Shown: positions 1-6,276 of the stretch, in pieces
Layout of the letters: each line of letters begins with the position of its first letter
Position numbering within the stretch: the stretch's first letter is position 1
Source: an uncultured Bacteroidales bacterium
GTDB lineage: Bacteria > Bacteroidota > Bacteroidia > Bacteroidales > UBA932
Length of the DNA: 9,135 nucleotides
Direction: 5' to 3'
Assembly (NCBI GenBank): GCA_945874815.1
Contig: CAMCIE010000039.1
Coordinates: 1-9,135 of the forward strand
Notes under the pieces: model-generated
What the model saw: the letters and a program-made list of their open reading frames with translations, nothing else
The model's database searches: none
Told to the model about the DNA's origin: nothing
Program-made: the position numbers and the translations under genes

Positions 1-540
1 TGTTTCTTCGACAGCAAGGACACCATTCAGTATGCAGGCTACACCCCGATGAAGGGTTTCAGGATGAAAAACGGTATGGTCGGATATGGCTGCAAGGACG
101 ACGGGACCTTTGACAAGGCCGGTTTCACAGCCTTCCCCCACGGAGCAGCGATGATGGTCAGAAAAGAGGCCCTTGAGGATATCGGCCCTATGCCCGAAGT
201 CTATTTCCTTTATTATGAAGAACTTGACTGGACCATGATGTTCGCCCGCAAAGGATGGAAAGTCTATTTCGAGCCAGCCTGCACCATATACCACAAGGAC
301 AGCATGACCACCAAAAGGTTCGGTCCGTTGTTCACCTATTATATGACACGCAGCAGGCTGATCTTTGCAAGAAGAAATCTCAGCGGAATGCAAAGGTGGC
401 TGTCCATAAGGTTCACAAGATATGCAGCATCGGGCAAAAGCTTCATAGTCAACCTCTTGCATGGAAGATTTGACTCTGCAACGGCAGTAATTCGTGCCAA
501 TATCGACTATATAAAAATGAGAAACAGAAACGAAATATGA
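1..540 (+). CDS. GT2 glycosyltransferase, rhamnosyltransferase-like (5' truncated)
   Basis: This is the C-terminal 179 residues of a glycosyltransferase that would transfer a nucleotide-activated sugar (rhamnosyl- or similar) onto a glycan acceptor in the cytoplasm. The reading frame is open from the first base, and the methionine at base 49 lies inside the fold, so the true start is upstream of the window. Visible signatures are AFPHGAAMMVRKEAL (visible residues 44-58), the acceptor-side acidic motif YYEELDW (71-77) holding the likely catalytic base, a GW..YFEP segment (85-91), and IYHKDS (96-101). This order is typical of the COG1216/WbbL-like branch of GT2. The nucleotide-binding N-terminal half, with its DxD, is missing. 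The basic, aromatic tail (about 107-160) may contact the membrane. Its stop codon overlaps the next start in an ATGA, so it is cotranscribed with the membrane GT2. Donor and acceptor cannot be told from this part. Confidence 0.88.
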   Translation, partial: CFFDSKDTIQYAGYTPMKGFRMKNGMVGYGCKDDGTFDKAGFTAFPHGAAMMVRKEALEDIGPMPEVYFLYYEELDWTMMFARKGWKVYFEPACTIYHKDSMTTKRFGPLFTYYMTRSRLIFARRNLSGMQRWLSIRFTRYAASGKSFIVNLLHGRFDSATAVIRANIDYIKMRNRNEI

Positions 541-1688
541 TTCACCTGATACATATTGTCCTGATTTTCTTCCTGGTCTTGCCTGCCTTTTATTATTTCA
601 TCTTTGCCATGGCAGGCCGGACTCAGTCCGCCAGGCATGACAGACGGAAAAGCGTGAGCACGGTCAGGAGCCGTTTCTGCATTTTGATTCCTGCATATAA
701 AAGCGACGGTTTCATCATGCAGACTGTACGGGCAGCCTTAAATCAGGACTATCCTTCTGACCTTTTCAAAGTACTGGTCATTTCAGACAGCATGGATGAG
801 CAGACAGACAGGATGCTGGCTGCCGAAGGTGCCGATGTGCTGAAAGTTACTTTTGAGAACAGCACCAAGGCGGCATCCCTGAATGCAGCGGCGGATTATC
901 TTGGCGATGATGCAGCAGATTATGTTCTGATTCTGGACTCTGACAATATAGTCAGGCCGGACTTCATTTCAAGGATGAATGAAGTCCTCTCAGGAAGGAT
1001 AGTTGCCGTACAGGGGCACAGGTGCGCCAAAAATTCAGATACTCCGGTAGCTTTGGCGGATGGGATGTTTGAAGAAGTCAACAATCTGATTTTCAGGCAG
1101 GGGCACTGTGCACTTGGCTTGTCGTCCGCCCTTGTAGGTTCGGGCATGGCCTTCCCGTACAAATGGTTCAGGGACAATGCTAAAGAATTTGTCACGGCCG
1201 GTGAGGACAAGGAAATGGAACTGAAGCTGCTGAAAGACGGTATCTTCGTGGAATATGCCGGCGACATAGACATCCTGGATGAAAAGACGCGGAGCATCGA
1301 GAATCTTCAGAAACAAAGGCTCCGCTGGCTCCGTTCCCAATATTACCTGATAGGGAATGCATTGAAGGAATTCCCGGAAGTGGCACTTAAAGCCGGCTAT
1401 GCAGACAAATTATTCCAGTGGACCTTCCCTCCGCGCCTTCTGGTGATAACGGGCCTTCCGGTGATGGCATTGCTGACAATGTTTGCGGGTTCGGCATATA
1501 TGTCGGTTTATATTACCGGCACATTGCTTTTGTTCACCGCCATAATGTTAGGAATCCCGAAAGGGCTGAAAATCAAGGACATAATCTCAATATTCAAGGT
1601 TGTTCCACGCATTTTCACAGCGACGGTGCACAATATTTTCTCCAAGAAGCAGGATAAGGACAAATTCATTCATACAGACCACCAATGA
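537..1688 (+). CDS. Membrane GT2 synthase, processive (cellulose/hyaluronan-synthase-like)
   Basis: This 383-residue inner-membrane glycosyltransferase probably polymerises or adds sugars on the cytoplasmic face. Its layout is one N-terminal membrane helix (about 4-25), a cytoplasmic GT-A domain, then two or three C-terminal hydrophobic segments (about 299-317, 322-340 and possibly 350-366). The processive GT2 motifs are all visible: ILIPAY at 49-54, D84 in VISDS, K111 with N116, DSD at 134-136, the catalytic GED at 222-224, and QRLRW at 260-264. The last motif lines the acceptor channel in cellulose and hyaluronan synthases. The protein ends in KFIHT followed by a short polar tail, an ending I associate from memory with Bacteroidota synthases. 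It is much shorter than BcsA and has no PilZ domain, so c-di-GMP control through such a domain is not expected. It is joined to both neighbours by ATGA overlaps. The sugar specificity is unknown; a single-addition enzyme is an alternative. Confidence 0.9.
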   Translation: MIHLIHIVLIFFLVLPAFYYFIFAMAGRTQSARHDRRKSVSTVRSRFCILIPAYKSDGFIMQTVRAALNQDYPSDLFKVLVISDSMDEQTDRMLAAEGADVLKVTFENSTKAASLNAAADYLGDDAADYVLILDSDNIVRPDFISRMNEVLSGRIVAVQGHRCAKNSDTPVALADGMFEEVNNLIFRQGHCALGLSSALVGSGMAFPYKWFRDNAKEFVTAGEDKEMELKLLKDGIFVEYAGDIDILDEKTRSIENLQKQRLRWLRSQYYLIGNALKEFPEVALKAGYADKLFQWTFPPRLLVITGLPVMALLTMFAGSAYMSVYITGTLLLFTAIMLGIPKGLKIKDIISIFKVVPRIFTATVHNIFSKKQDKDKFIHTDHQ

Positions 1689-2779
1689 GAATAGCAATCG
1701 AAGCACAGCGCATTTTCAGGCGCAACAAGCACGGAATGGATTTCGTGATTCTGGAAATCATCCGCTGCCTTCAGAAGATGGACCACAGGAACGAATACTG
1801 GGTGTTTGTCGCCCCGGGCGAAGATGTATGCCTTAAAGAAAGTGAAAATTTCCATATTGAAGTCCTCGGAAGCGGCTTCTATCCCCTTTGGGAACAGGTT
1901 CTGCTGCCGCGGGCGGTACGCAGGGTAAAGGCCGACGTGCTTCACTGCACCAGCAACACCGCTCCCCTCTTTCCTGGAGCGCCCCTGATGGTGACTCTCC
2001 ACGATGTAATTTGTCTGGAAAAGGAGAATGGTGCCAGTTCGTCGATGTATCAGAGAATGGGCAGAATATACAGCAGATTCGTAATCCCGAGATTCATCCA
2101 CCGTTGTGCCAAAGTCGTGACTGTTTCCAACTATGAGAAAGAACAGATAATTGCAAAATTGGGTTTGCCGGAAGAAAAGGTGCAGGTGGTTTACAATGGT
2201 TTTTCTGACGAATTCAATGAAAAAGCTGCCTCAAATTCAAGGGATTATCTTCTCTTTTTGGGAGCGACGGCTCCGAAGAAAAACACCGGGGGGACTATCC
2301 GGGCCTATTCGCTGTATTTGGACAGATCAAGGAAGAAACTGCCTCTGAAGATTGCAGATCTAGGGAAAGAGCAGGTCGTGTCCATCCTGGAAGAGATTGG
2401 AAAGTCTGACCTTTTAAATCATATCGAATGTACAGGCTATGTGCCACATTCTGAGCTGCCTGCCCTTTACGGCGGAGCTGCAGCCTTCCTATATACCTCA
2501 TTCAGAGAGAGTTTCGGCATTCCTCAGCTTGAGGCCATGGCATGTCTCACTCCGGTGGTTGTCTCCGACAAATCCGCCCTGCCAGAAATCGCCGGTCCCG
2601 GTGCTGTCTATGCCGATCCGTACAAGCCTCAAAGCATTGCCGATGCGCTGCTGAAGCTTGAAAATGACGACCAGTATCGTCAGGAGGCCGTTGAATATGG
2701 AAGACAGAGAATCCGCAATTTCTCATGGAGCAAATCAGCAGAGGCAGTGCTCAGACTTTATGAATCATTTAAAAAGTAG
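1685..2779 (+). CDS. GT4 family glycosyltransferase
   Basis: This 364-residue GT-B fold retaining glycosyltransferase should transfer a hexose (mannosyl- or glucosyl-like) from an NDP-sugar during oligosaccharide repeat assembly in the cytoplasm. The N-terminal acceptor domain carries HGMDF (16-20), DVLHCTSNTAPL (84-95) and VTLHDVICLE (103-112). The linker region has VVTVSNYEKEQI (144-155) and VVYNGF (168-173). The C-terminal donor domain opens with FLGATAPKKN (191-200), which matches the GxxxPxKN loop, and carries the diagnostic E-x7-E pair at E275 and E283 in ESFGIPQLEAM, followed by TPVVVSDKSALPEIAG (289-304). The length is normal for the family and no part is missing. The start is set by an ATGA overlap with the preceding stop. 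The exact donor and linkage cannot be read from sequence. Confidence 0.93.
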   Translation: MRIAIEAQRIFRRNKHGMDFVILEIIRCLQKMDHRNEYWVFVAPGEDVCLKESENFHIEVLGSGFYPLWEQVLLPRAVRRVKADVLHCTSNTAPLFPGAPLMVTLHDVICLEKENGASSSMYQRMGRIYSRFVIPRFIHRCAKVVTVSNYEKEQIIAKLGLPEEKVQVVYNGFSDEFNEKAASNSRDYLLFLGATAPKKNTGGTIRAYSLYLDRSRKKLPLKIADLGKEQVVSILEEIGKSDLLNHIECTGYVPHSELPALYGGAAAFLYTSFRESFGIPQLEAMACLTPVVVSDKSALPEIAGPGAVYADPYKPQSIADALLKLENDDQYRQEAVEYGRQRIRNFSWSKSAEAVLRLYESFKK

Positions 2780-2782
2780 TAT

Positions 2783-3397
2783 ATGTCCGATCTGACTAAC
2801 CTGAAATATTCCCACCCGAAACTGAAACGGTTCATCGTGTGGTGTCTGTCATCTATGAAACATCCAAGGCCACGTCTTTGGACCAGAATGTTCGTAAACC
2901 CGTTTTTCCATAAAAGAAGGGGAAGCAAGGTGTGCCGGAAGGCCCGTCTGGATGTGTTTCCCTGGAGGAAATTCGTGCTTGGAAAGGGTGCCATCGTCGA
3001 GGATTTTGCCGTGGTCAACAACGGTGCCGGAGACGTATTCATCGGTGAGAAATCCCGGATCGGGATTGGAAGTGTCGTGGTAGGGCCTGTAGAAATCGGG
3101 CGGAGTACCTCGCTCGGGCCACATGTGCATATTGCCGGGTTCAACCATACATTTGAGGACGGGGACCGTGACTGGAACGAGCAGGGACTTACCCTGAGGC
3201 CTATCAAAATTGGTGATGAATGTCTCATCGGGGCCAATTCGTGTGTATGCGGTGGCGTGACCATCGGCAACAGGGTGCAGGTCGGAGCCGGAAGCGTAGT
3301 CACCAAAGACTTGCCTGATGCATGTGTGGCGGTGGGCAATCCTGCCAGGGTAATCAAGCTCTATAATCCTCAGACTAAGAAATGGGAAAGGGTATGA
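2783..3397 (+). CDS. Hexapeptide-repeat (LbH) O-acyltransferase
   Basis: This 204-residue protein is probably a trimeric, soluble O-acetyltransferase that moves an acetyl group from acetyl-CoA to a sugar of the glycan or its lipid-linked precursor. Residues 1-60 form a basic, aromatic N-terminal segment. From about 66 the left-handed beta-helix repeats begin, with turns such as VFIGEKSRIGIGSVVVG (85-101), VEIGRSTSLG (103-112), IKIGDECLIGANSCV (141-155) and VTIGNRVQVGAGSVV (159-173). The likely catalytic histidine is H122 in HIAGFNHTFED, at the place of the conserved His in the WcaF/Maa/LacA group. The end has the typical VAVGNPARVI (182-191). The start lies 3 bases after the preceding stop, the only same-strand junction here without an overlap; its stop overlaps the next gene by ATGA. 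Acetyl as the donor is a family-level inference, and other acyl groups are possible. Confidence 0.93.
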   Translation: MSDLTNLKYSHPKLKRFIVWCLSSMKHPRPRLWTRMFVNPFFHKRRGSKVCRKARLDVFPWRKFVLGKGAIVEDFAVVNNGAGDVFIGEKSRIGIGSVVVGPVEIGRSTSLGPHVHIAGFNHTFEDGDRDWNEQGLTLRPIKIGDECLIGANSCVCGGVTIGNRVQVGAGSVVTKDLPDACVAVGNPARVIKLYNPQTKKWERV

Positions 3398-4509
3398 AAG
3401 TGATGTTTCTGGTTTTCCACACCATCGTGGAGCATAGCGGAATCAGCAAAAAGATACTTGCCCAGGTGGAGGGACTCCGACAAAACGGGGCCCAGGTGTC
3501 TCTCTGCCGCCTTGTCATAGATTCTGACGGAAGGAAATACAGGGCTTTGGAAGATGAGGCAATTTGTGAGTTCGGAGACGGGCTGAAGGCAAAGCTCCGC
3601 AAAAGAGTGGATTATTCCGACATCGTAAAGAGTGCCACAGATGGAGGATATGACCTTATATATATAAGGTATGATATCAATGCAGATCCTTTCACTGTAA
3701 AGATGATGAGGCAGTTTCAGAAAAACGGCATCAGGACAGTGGTTGAGATTCCTACCTTCCCTTATGACGGGGAATTCAAGGGTCAGGGGCTCATGATGAA
3801 TGTGCAGCTGATGATTGACAAGCTTTTCCGCAGACGATTTTTCAGTTACTGTGACAGAATCATCCTCTACAGTGGCCCCGACACCCTCCACTCAAGGCCG
3901 GTCATACATATAAGCAATGGTGTGGATTTCAATTCTGTACCTCTTTCACATAAGGATGCATGCAAGCGGGATGTTTCCGGTGAGCTGAAACTGCTTTCCG
4001 TTGCCAATATTCATCTCTGGCACGGTCTGGACAGGCTGATAAGAGGTATGGCTGAGCATAAGGACATTGATTGCCAGTTGCATATCGTCGGTGACGGAGT
4101 CCCTTCAATAATAGATAGTTACCGTTCTTTGGCCGAAGATCTGGGAATATCGGACAGGGTGAAGATTCTGGGGCCGATGTTCGGTCAGGCTTTGAATGCA
4201 GAATTCGAATGGGCAGACATGGCGGTTGGCAGCCTGGGACGGCACCGCAGCGGCATCACAAGCATCAAGACCTTGAAAAACAGGGAGTATGCGGCCCGTG
4301 GGCTTGCCTTTTTCTATTCCGAGCAGGATGATGACTTCGACAATGCTCCGTATGTGCTCAAAGTACCGGCGGATGAGTCTGCAATAGACATCAGTTCGCT
4401 GACAGACTTCCTTTCAGGGATGTCCCTGTCCGGTTCCGAAATAAGGGAGTCAGTTCAGGGGCTTGGATGGAAGAACCAGATGGCAAGGGTTATCGAAGGT
4501 ATTTCTTGA
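3394..4509 (+). CDS. GT4-like glycosyltransferase with atypical active site
   Basis: This is probably a GT-B glycosyltransferase acting in the same glycan pathway. I chose the ATG at 3394 (371 residues), which makes an ATGA overlap with the acyltransferase stop and gives the usual beta-strand start MKVMFLVFHT; an in-frame ATG at 3382 would only add MGKG. The N-terminal half holds FLVFHTIVEHSGISKKI (5-21) and YDLIYIRYD (86-94). The donor half shows the GT-B elements HISNGVD (172-178), LSVANIHLWHGLDRLI (201-216) and LHIVGDG (229-235). At the place of the usual E-x7-E the sequence is GITSIKTLKNREYAARGL: the second glutamate is present (E298), but the first is replaced by S290. The LKNREY block looks family-specific rather than decayed, since the frame is intact. 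The final 20 bases overlap the convergent GT2 gene. Donor and acceptor are unknown. Confidence 0.85.
   Translation: MKVMFLVFHTIVEHSGISKKILAQVEGLRQNGAQVSLCRLVIDSDGRKYRALEDEAICEFGDGLKAKLRKRVDYSDIVKSATDGGYDLIYIRYDINADPFTVKMMRQFQKNGIRTVVEIPTFPYDGEFKGQGLMMNVQLMIDKLFRRRFFSYCDRIILYSGPDTLHSRPVIHISNGVDFNSVPLSHKDACKRDVSGELKLLSVANIHLWHGLDRLIRGMAEHKDIDCQLHIVGDGVPSIIDSYRSLAEDLGISDRVKILGPMFGQALNAEFEWADMAVGSLGRHRSGITSIKTLKNREYAARGLAFFYSEQDDDFDNAPYVLKVPADESAIDISSLTDFLSGMSLSGSEIRESVQGLGWKNQMARVIEGIS
3653..3670. repeat. Perfect 18-bp AT-rich palindrome inside coding sequence
   Basis: The 18 bases starting ACCTTATAT form a perfect inverted repeat with no spacer. They encode part of LIYIRY in the GT4-like gene. 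The centre is an alternating TA run, so it could melt or cruciform easily, but as RNA it has almost no loop and is a poor hairpin. No T-run follows, so it is not a terminator. It may be a chance result of the codons used. Confidence 0.4.
4490..4509. other. Tail-to-tail coding overlap of the two operons
   Basis: The plus-strand GT4-like gene stops at 4507-4509 (TGA) and the minus-strand GT2 gene stops at 4490-4492 (TTA on plus, TAA on minus). The last 20 bases therefore encode the C-termini of both proteins. There is no intergenic spacer, and I see no hairpin followed by a T-run near the junction. A weak 4-base stem with a 4-base loop at 4518-4529 is too small to count as a terminator. Transcripts of the two blocks must overlap unless they end inside coding sequence. 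Confidence 0.9.
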
Positions 4510-5401
4510 AAAGCAGGGCCAGATATGGCTTGGCAGAAAAAGCATGAGGATAGCGTGTGACGATTGTCCATGCTATTTTTATTCTGTACTTGAACGGCAG
4601 ATTCCATGAATTGTGCATCAGGGATATTACAAAGCCTTTGGTCAGGAGTCTGACCGTATCCTTTTCCTCTTTGGTGTCACCAAGGCCCTCACATAATTTC
4701 AGAGTGGTCAGGTAGCCTTGAGCGTTCCGCTCGGAGAACGTTCTTGTCATCACGGAATTTACCCTAAGCCTCCGGTGATAGAATTCTTCGGGTATGCCTG
4801 CAATTCGGTCTGCCTTGAGATATGCAGCGGCGGAGAAGAATTCATCTTCATGGACTATTCCTTCCGGAAAGGATATCTTGTTTTTGGTTATGAAGTCCTT
4901 GCGGTACAGGCACATGCAGACCGAACAGCGGTAGAGTCCCCTGTTGAGCATGTCTTCCATGGCAATGCGTCCCTGAATCACACGGGTGTATGGTTCTGCA
5001 CGGTGATAGTCGAACCAGGAAGCAGTCTTGTCATATTCAGCCCCGAAAGATACGGCATCAAAGAAGACAAAGTCCAGATTGTCCTTGAGACATCTTGCGA
5101 CACAAGATTCCAAAGTATTCCTGTCTATCCAGTCATCACTGTCCATGAAATAGACAAAGTCTCCGGATGCCATGGCAAGGGCCCGGTTGCGTGCCGCTCC
5201 CTGACCAGAATTTTTCTGGGATACCAGCCTTATCCTGTCTCCGAAACTTTGAAGCACTTCAAGGCTGCCGTCCGTGGAGCCATCATTCACAGCTATTATT
5301 TCCACAGCTTCAAGGCTCTGGTCCAGAACACTTTGAATTGTCTCGGCCAGATAGTCCCGACTATTATAGACCGGGATTATCACGCTCACAAGGGGCTTCA
5401 T
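4490..5401 (-). CDS. GT2 family glycosyltransferase (GT-A, DSDD/HED type)
   Basis: This 303-residue glycosyltransferase should add one sugar to a growing oligosaccharide from a UDP- or similar sugar donor in the cytoplasm. The classic family start VSVIIPVYNSRDYLAETI (5-22) is followed by VNDGSTDGS (38-46), with D40 in the nucleotide-binding site, the NSGQGAARN block (64-72), and the metal-binding DSDD at 87-90. The acceptor-side catalytic motif is HEDEFF at 184-189. The last 80 residues are basic and aromatic, with a mildly hydrophobic stretch (about 252-282) that may lie on the membrane but is not a clear helix. The start overlaps the stop of the EEP gene by ATGA, so this is the last gene of the minus-strand operon. 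Family assignment is firm; specificity is unknown. Confidence 0.94.
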   Translation of the reverse strand: MKPLVSVIIPVYNSRDYLAETIQSVLDQSLEAVEIIAVNDGSTDGSLEVLQSFGDRIRLVSQKNSGQGAARNRALAMASGDFVYFMDSDDWIDRNTLESCVARCLKDNLDFVFFDAVSFGAEYDKTASWFDYHRAEPYTRVIQGRIAMEDMLNRGLYRCSVCMCLYRKDFITKNKISFPEGIVHEDEFFSAAAYLKADRIAGIPEEFYHRRLRVNSVMTRTFSERNAQGYLTTLKLCEGLGDTKEEKDTVRLLTKGFVISLMHNSWNLPFKYRIKIAWTIVTRYPHAFSAKPYLALLFKKYLR

Positions 5402-6276
5402 TTTCCGGCCTCCTTCTGCACCAGTCTGAATGTAGAGACCATCATCTTATGGTCGCTGATCAGGTCATCAACGATACGGCTGTCTGTGCAGACTAAGTCG
5501 TCGTTGTAGAAAATATAATCGATCCGGGCAAAATTTCCCAGATTGCGGTAGGTGGATCCGGAACCGTGGCCAAGGTCGTGGAAACTGTCCTTGAGACCTG
5601 CTGAATGCATCTCTCTGTATGGAGCGGTCCAAGGGAGGCAGTTGAAGTCACCTGCGATGATGAGCGGTCGGTTGACAGTTGCGGTGCGGTGGGCAAGGGA
5701 AATCGCCTGATTTTTCCTTATGTCACCGTTCTGGATGAAAGTCAATGCCATTCCCAATCCCATTGCGGTGTCAGGAGCTCCGGATGAGGCAAATCCGCTA
5801 ATGCCCGTTGTCATCAGATGCACTGCCATAATCTCCACATTCCTGTTGCCCGGCAAGGTCAGGACAATGTCAGAGAAACTGTCTGAAAGGTCTTCGAACT
5901 TAGTCCTTTTATGTTCCTTAATCGGAAATCGCGAAATGCATGCACATTCCCCTTGTATGGACACATATTTATATTCACCTTTGAACAGTTTGGAGAAGGC
6001 CTTTTCGTCAAGCTGCCAGTGGCTTTTATACTCCTGAAGCAGAAGCACGTCCAGTTCATTTTCCCTGGCACTTCTCAGCAGGATATCGGCCGTAACCGAA
6101 GCATTGTTGTTGAAACTCAGCCAATTGATATTCAATGCTCCGATGCGGATATCTTCATTTTCATGCAGAGGCATCGGTTCGGGCTTGCCGGGCCGGTTAT
6201 TGAGGACGAAAACATAAGATACTGCAAGAGCAAGCGGTATCAGGACTATTAACAGAAGGATTATTGTACGTTTCAT
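5398..6276 (-). CDS. Membrane-anchored endonuclease/exonuclease/phosphatase (EEP) family protein
   Basis: This 292-residue metal-dependent phosphoesterase of the EEP superfamily (DNase I / exonuclease III / inositol-phosphatase / sphingomyelinase fold) probably acts outside the cytoplasm. Residues 4-25 form a single hydrophobic helix after MKR, fitting a signal anchor with the catalytic domain in the periplasm; no lipobox cysteine is seen. All expected catalytic elements are visible: ALNINW (47-52), LLLQEY with E82, ISRFPI (114-119), VHL with H153, GDFNCLPWT with D210 and N212, RIDYIFYN with D253 (251-258), and SDHKMM with D275 and H276. A Gly/Ala-rich stretch at about 157-184 lies between H153 and the following helix. 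The substrate cannot be told: nucleic acid, phospholipid head group, lipid-linked sugar phosphate or a phosphodiester-bearing glycan are all possible. It sits between two glycosyltransferases with ATGA overlaps on both sides, which suggests a glycan-related job rather than DNA repair, but that is an inference. Confidence 0.9.
   Translation of the reverse strand: MKRTIILLLIVLIPLALAVSYVFVLNNRPGKPEPMPLHENEDIRIGALNINWLSFNNNASVTADILLRSARENELDVLLLQEYKSHWQLDEKAFSKLFKGEYKYVSIQGECACISRFPIKEHKRTKFEDLSDSFSDIVLTLPGNRNVEIMAVHLMTTGISGFASSGAPDTAMGLGMALTFIQNGDIRKNQAISLAHRTATVNRPLIIAGDFNCLPWTAPYREMHSAGLKDSFHDLGHGSGSTYRNLGNFARIDYIFYNDDLVCTDSRIVDDLISDHKMMVSTFRLVQKEAGK

Noticed and set aside
49..51. ATG at 49 as the start of the first glycosyltransferase
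   Set aside because: The frame is open from base 1 and the nucleotide-binding half of the GT2 fold would be missing, so the gene is cut by the window edge, not short.
2780..2782. Possible promoter between the GT4 and acyltransferase genes
   Set aside because: The gap is 3 bases and the surrounding sequence is coding; no Bacteroidota-type -33 TTTG and -7 TAnnTTTG pair was found there.
2758..3357. 199-codon open frame on the minus strand opposite the acyltransferase
   Set aside because: The product is Ser/Thr/Pro-rich with no recognisable motif and the plus strand encodes a textbook hexapeptide-repeat enzyme over the same bases. I read it as a shadow frame.
4515..4535. Possible terminator hairpin just after the convergent stops
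   Set aside because: Only a 4-base stem with a 4-base loop can be drawn, without a T-run, and it lies in the coding sequence of the GT2 C-terminus.
4718..5509. Long open frame (263 codons) on the plus strand opposite the GT2 and the end of the EEP gene
   Set aside because: It is codon-aligned antisense to the GT2 gene, where absence of TTA, CTA and TCA codons in the real gene leaves the opposite strand open. Its translation shows no family signature, while the minus strand encodes clear DSDD and HED motifs.
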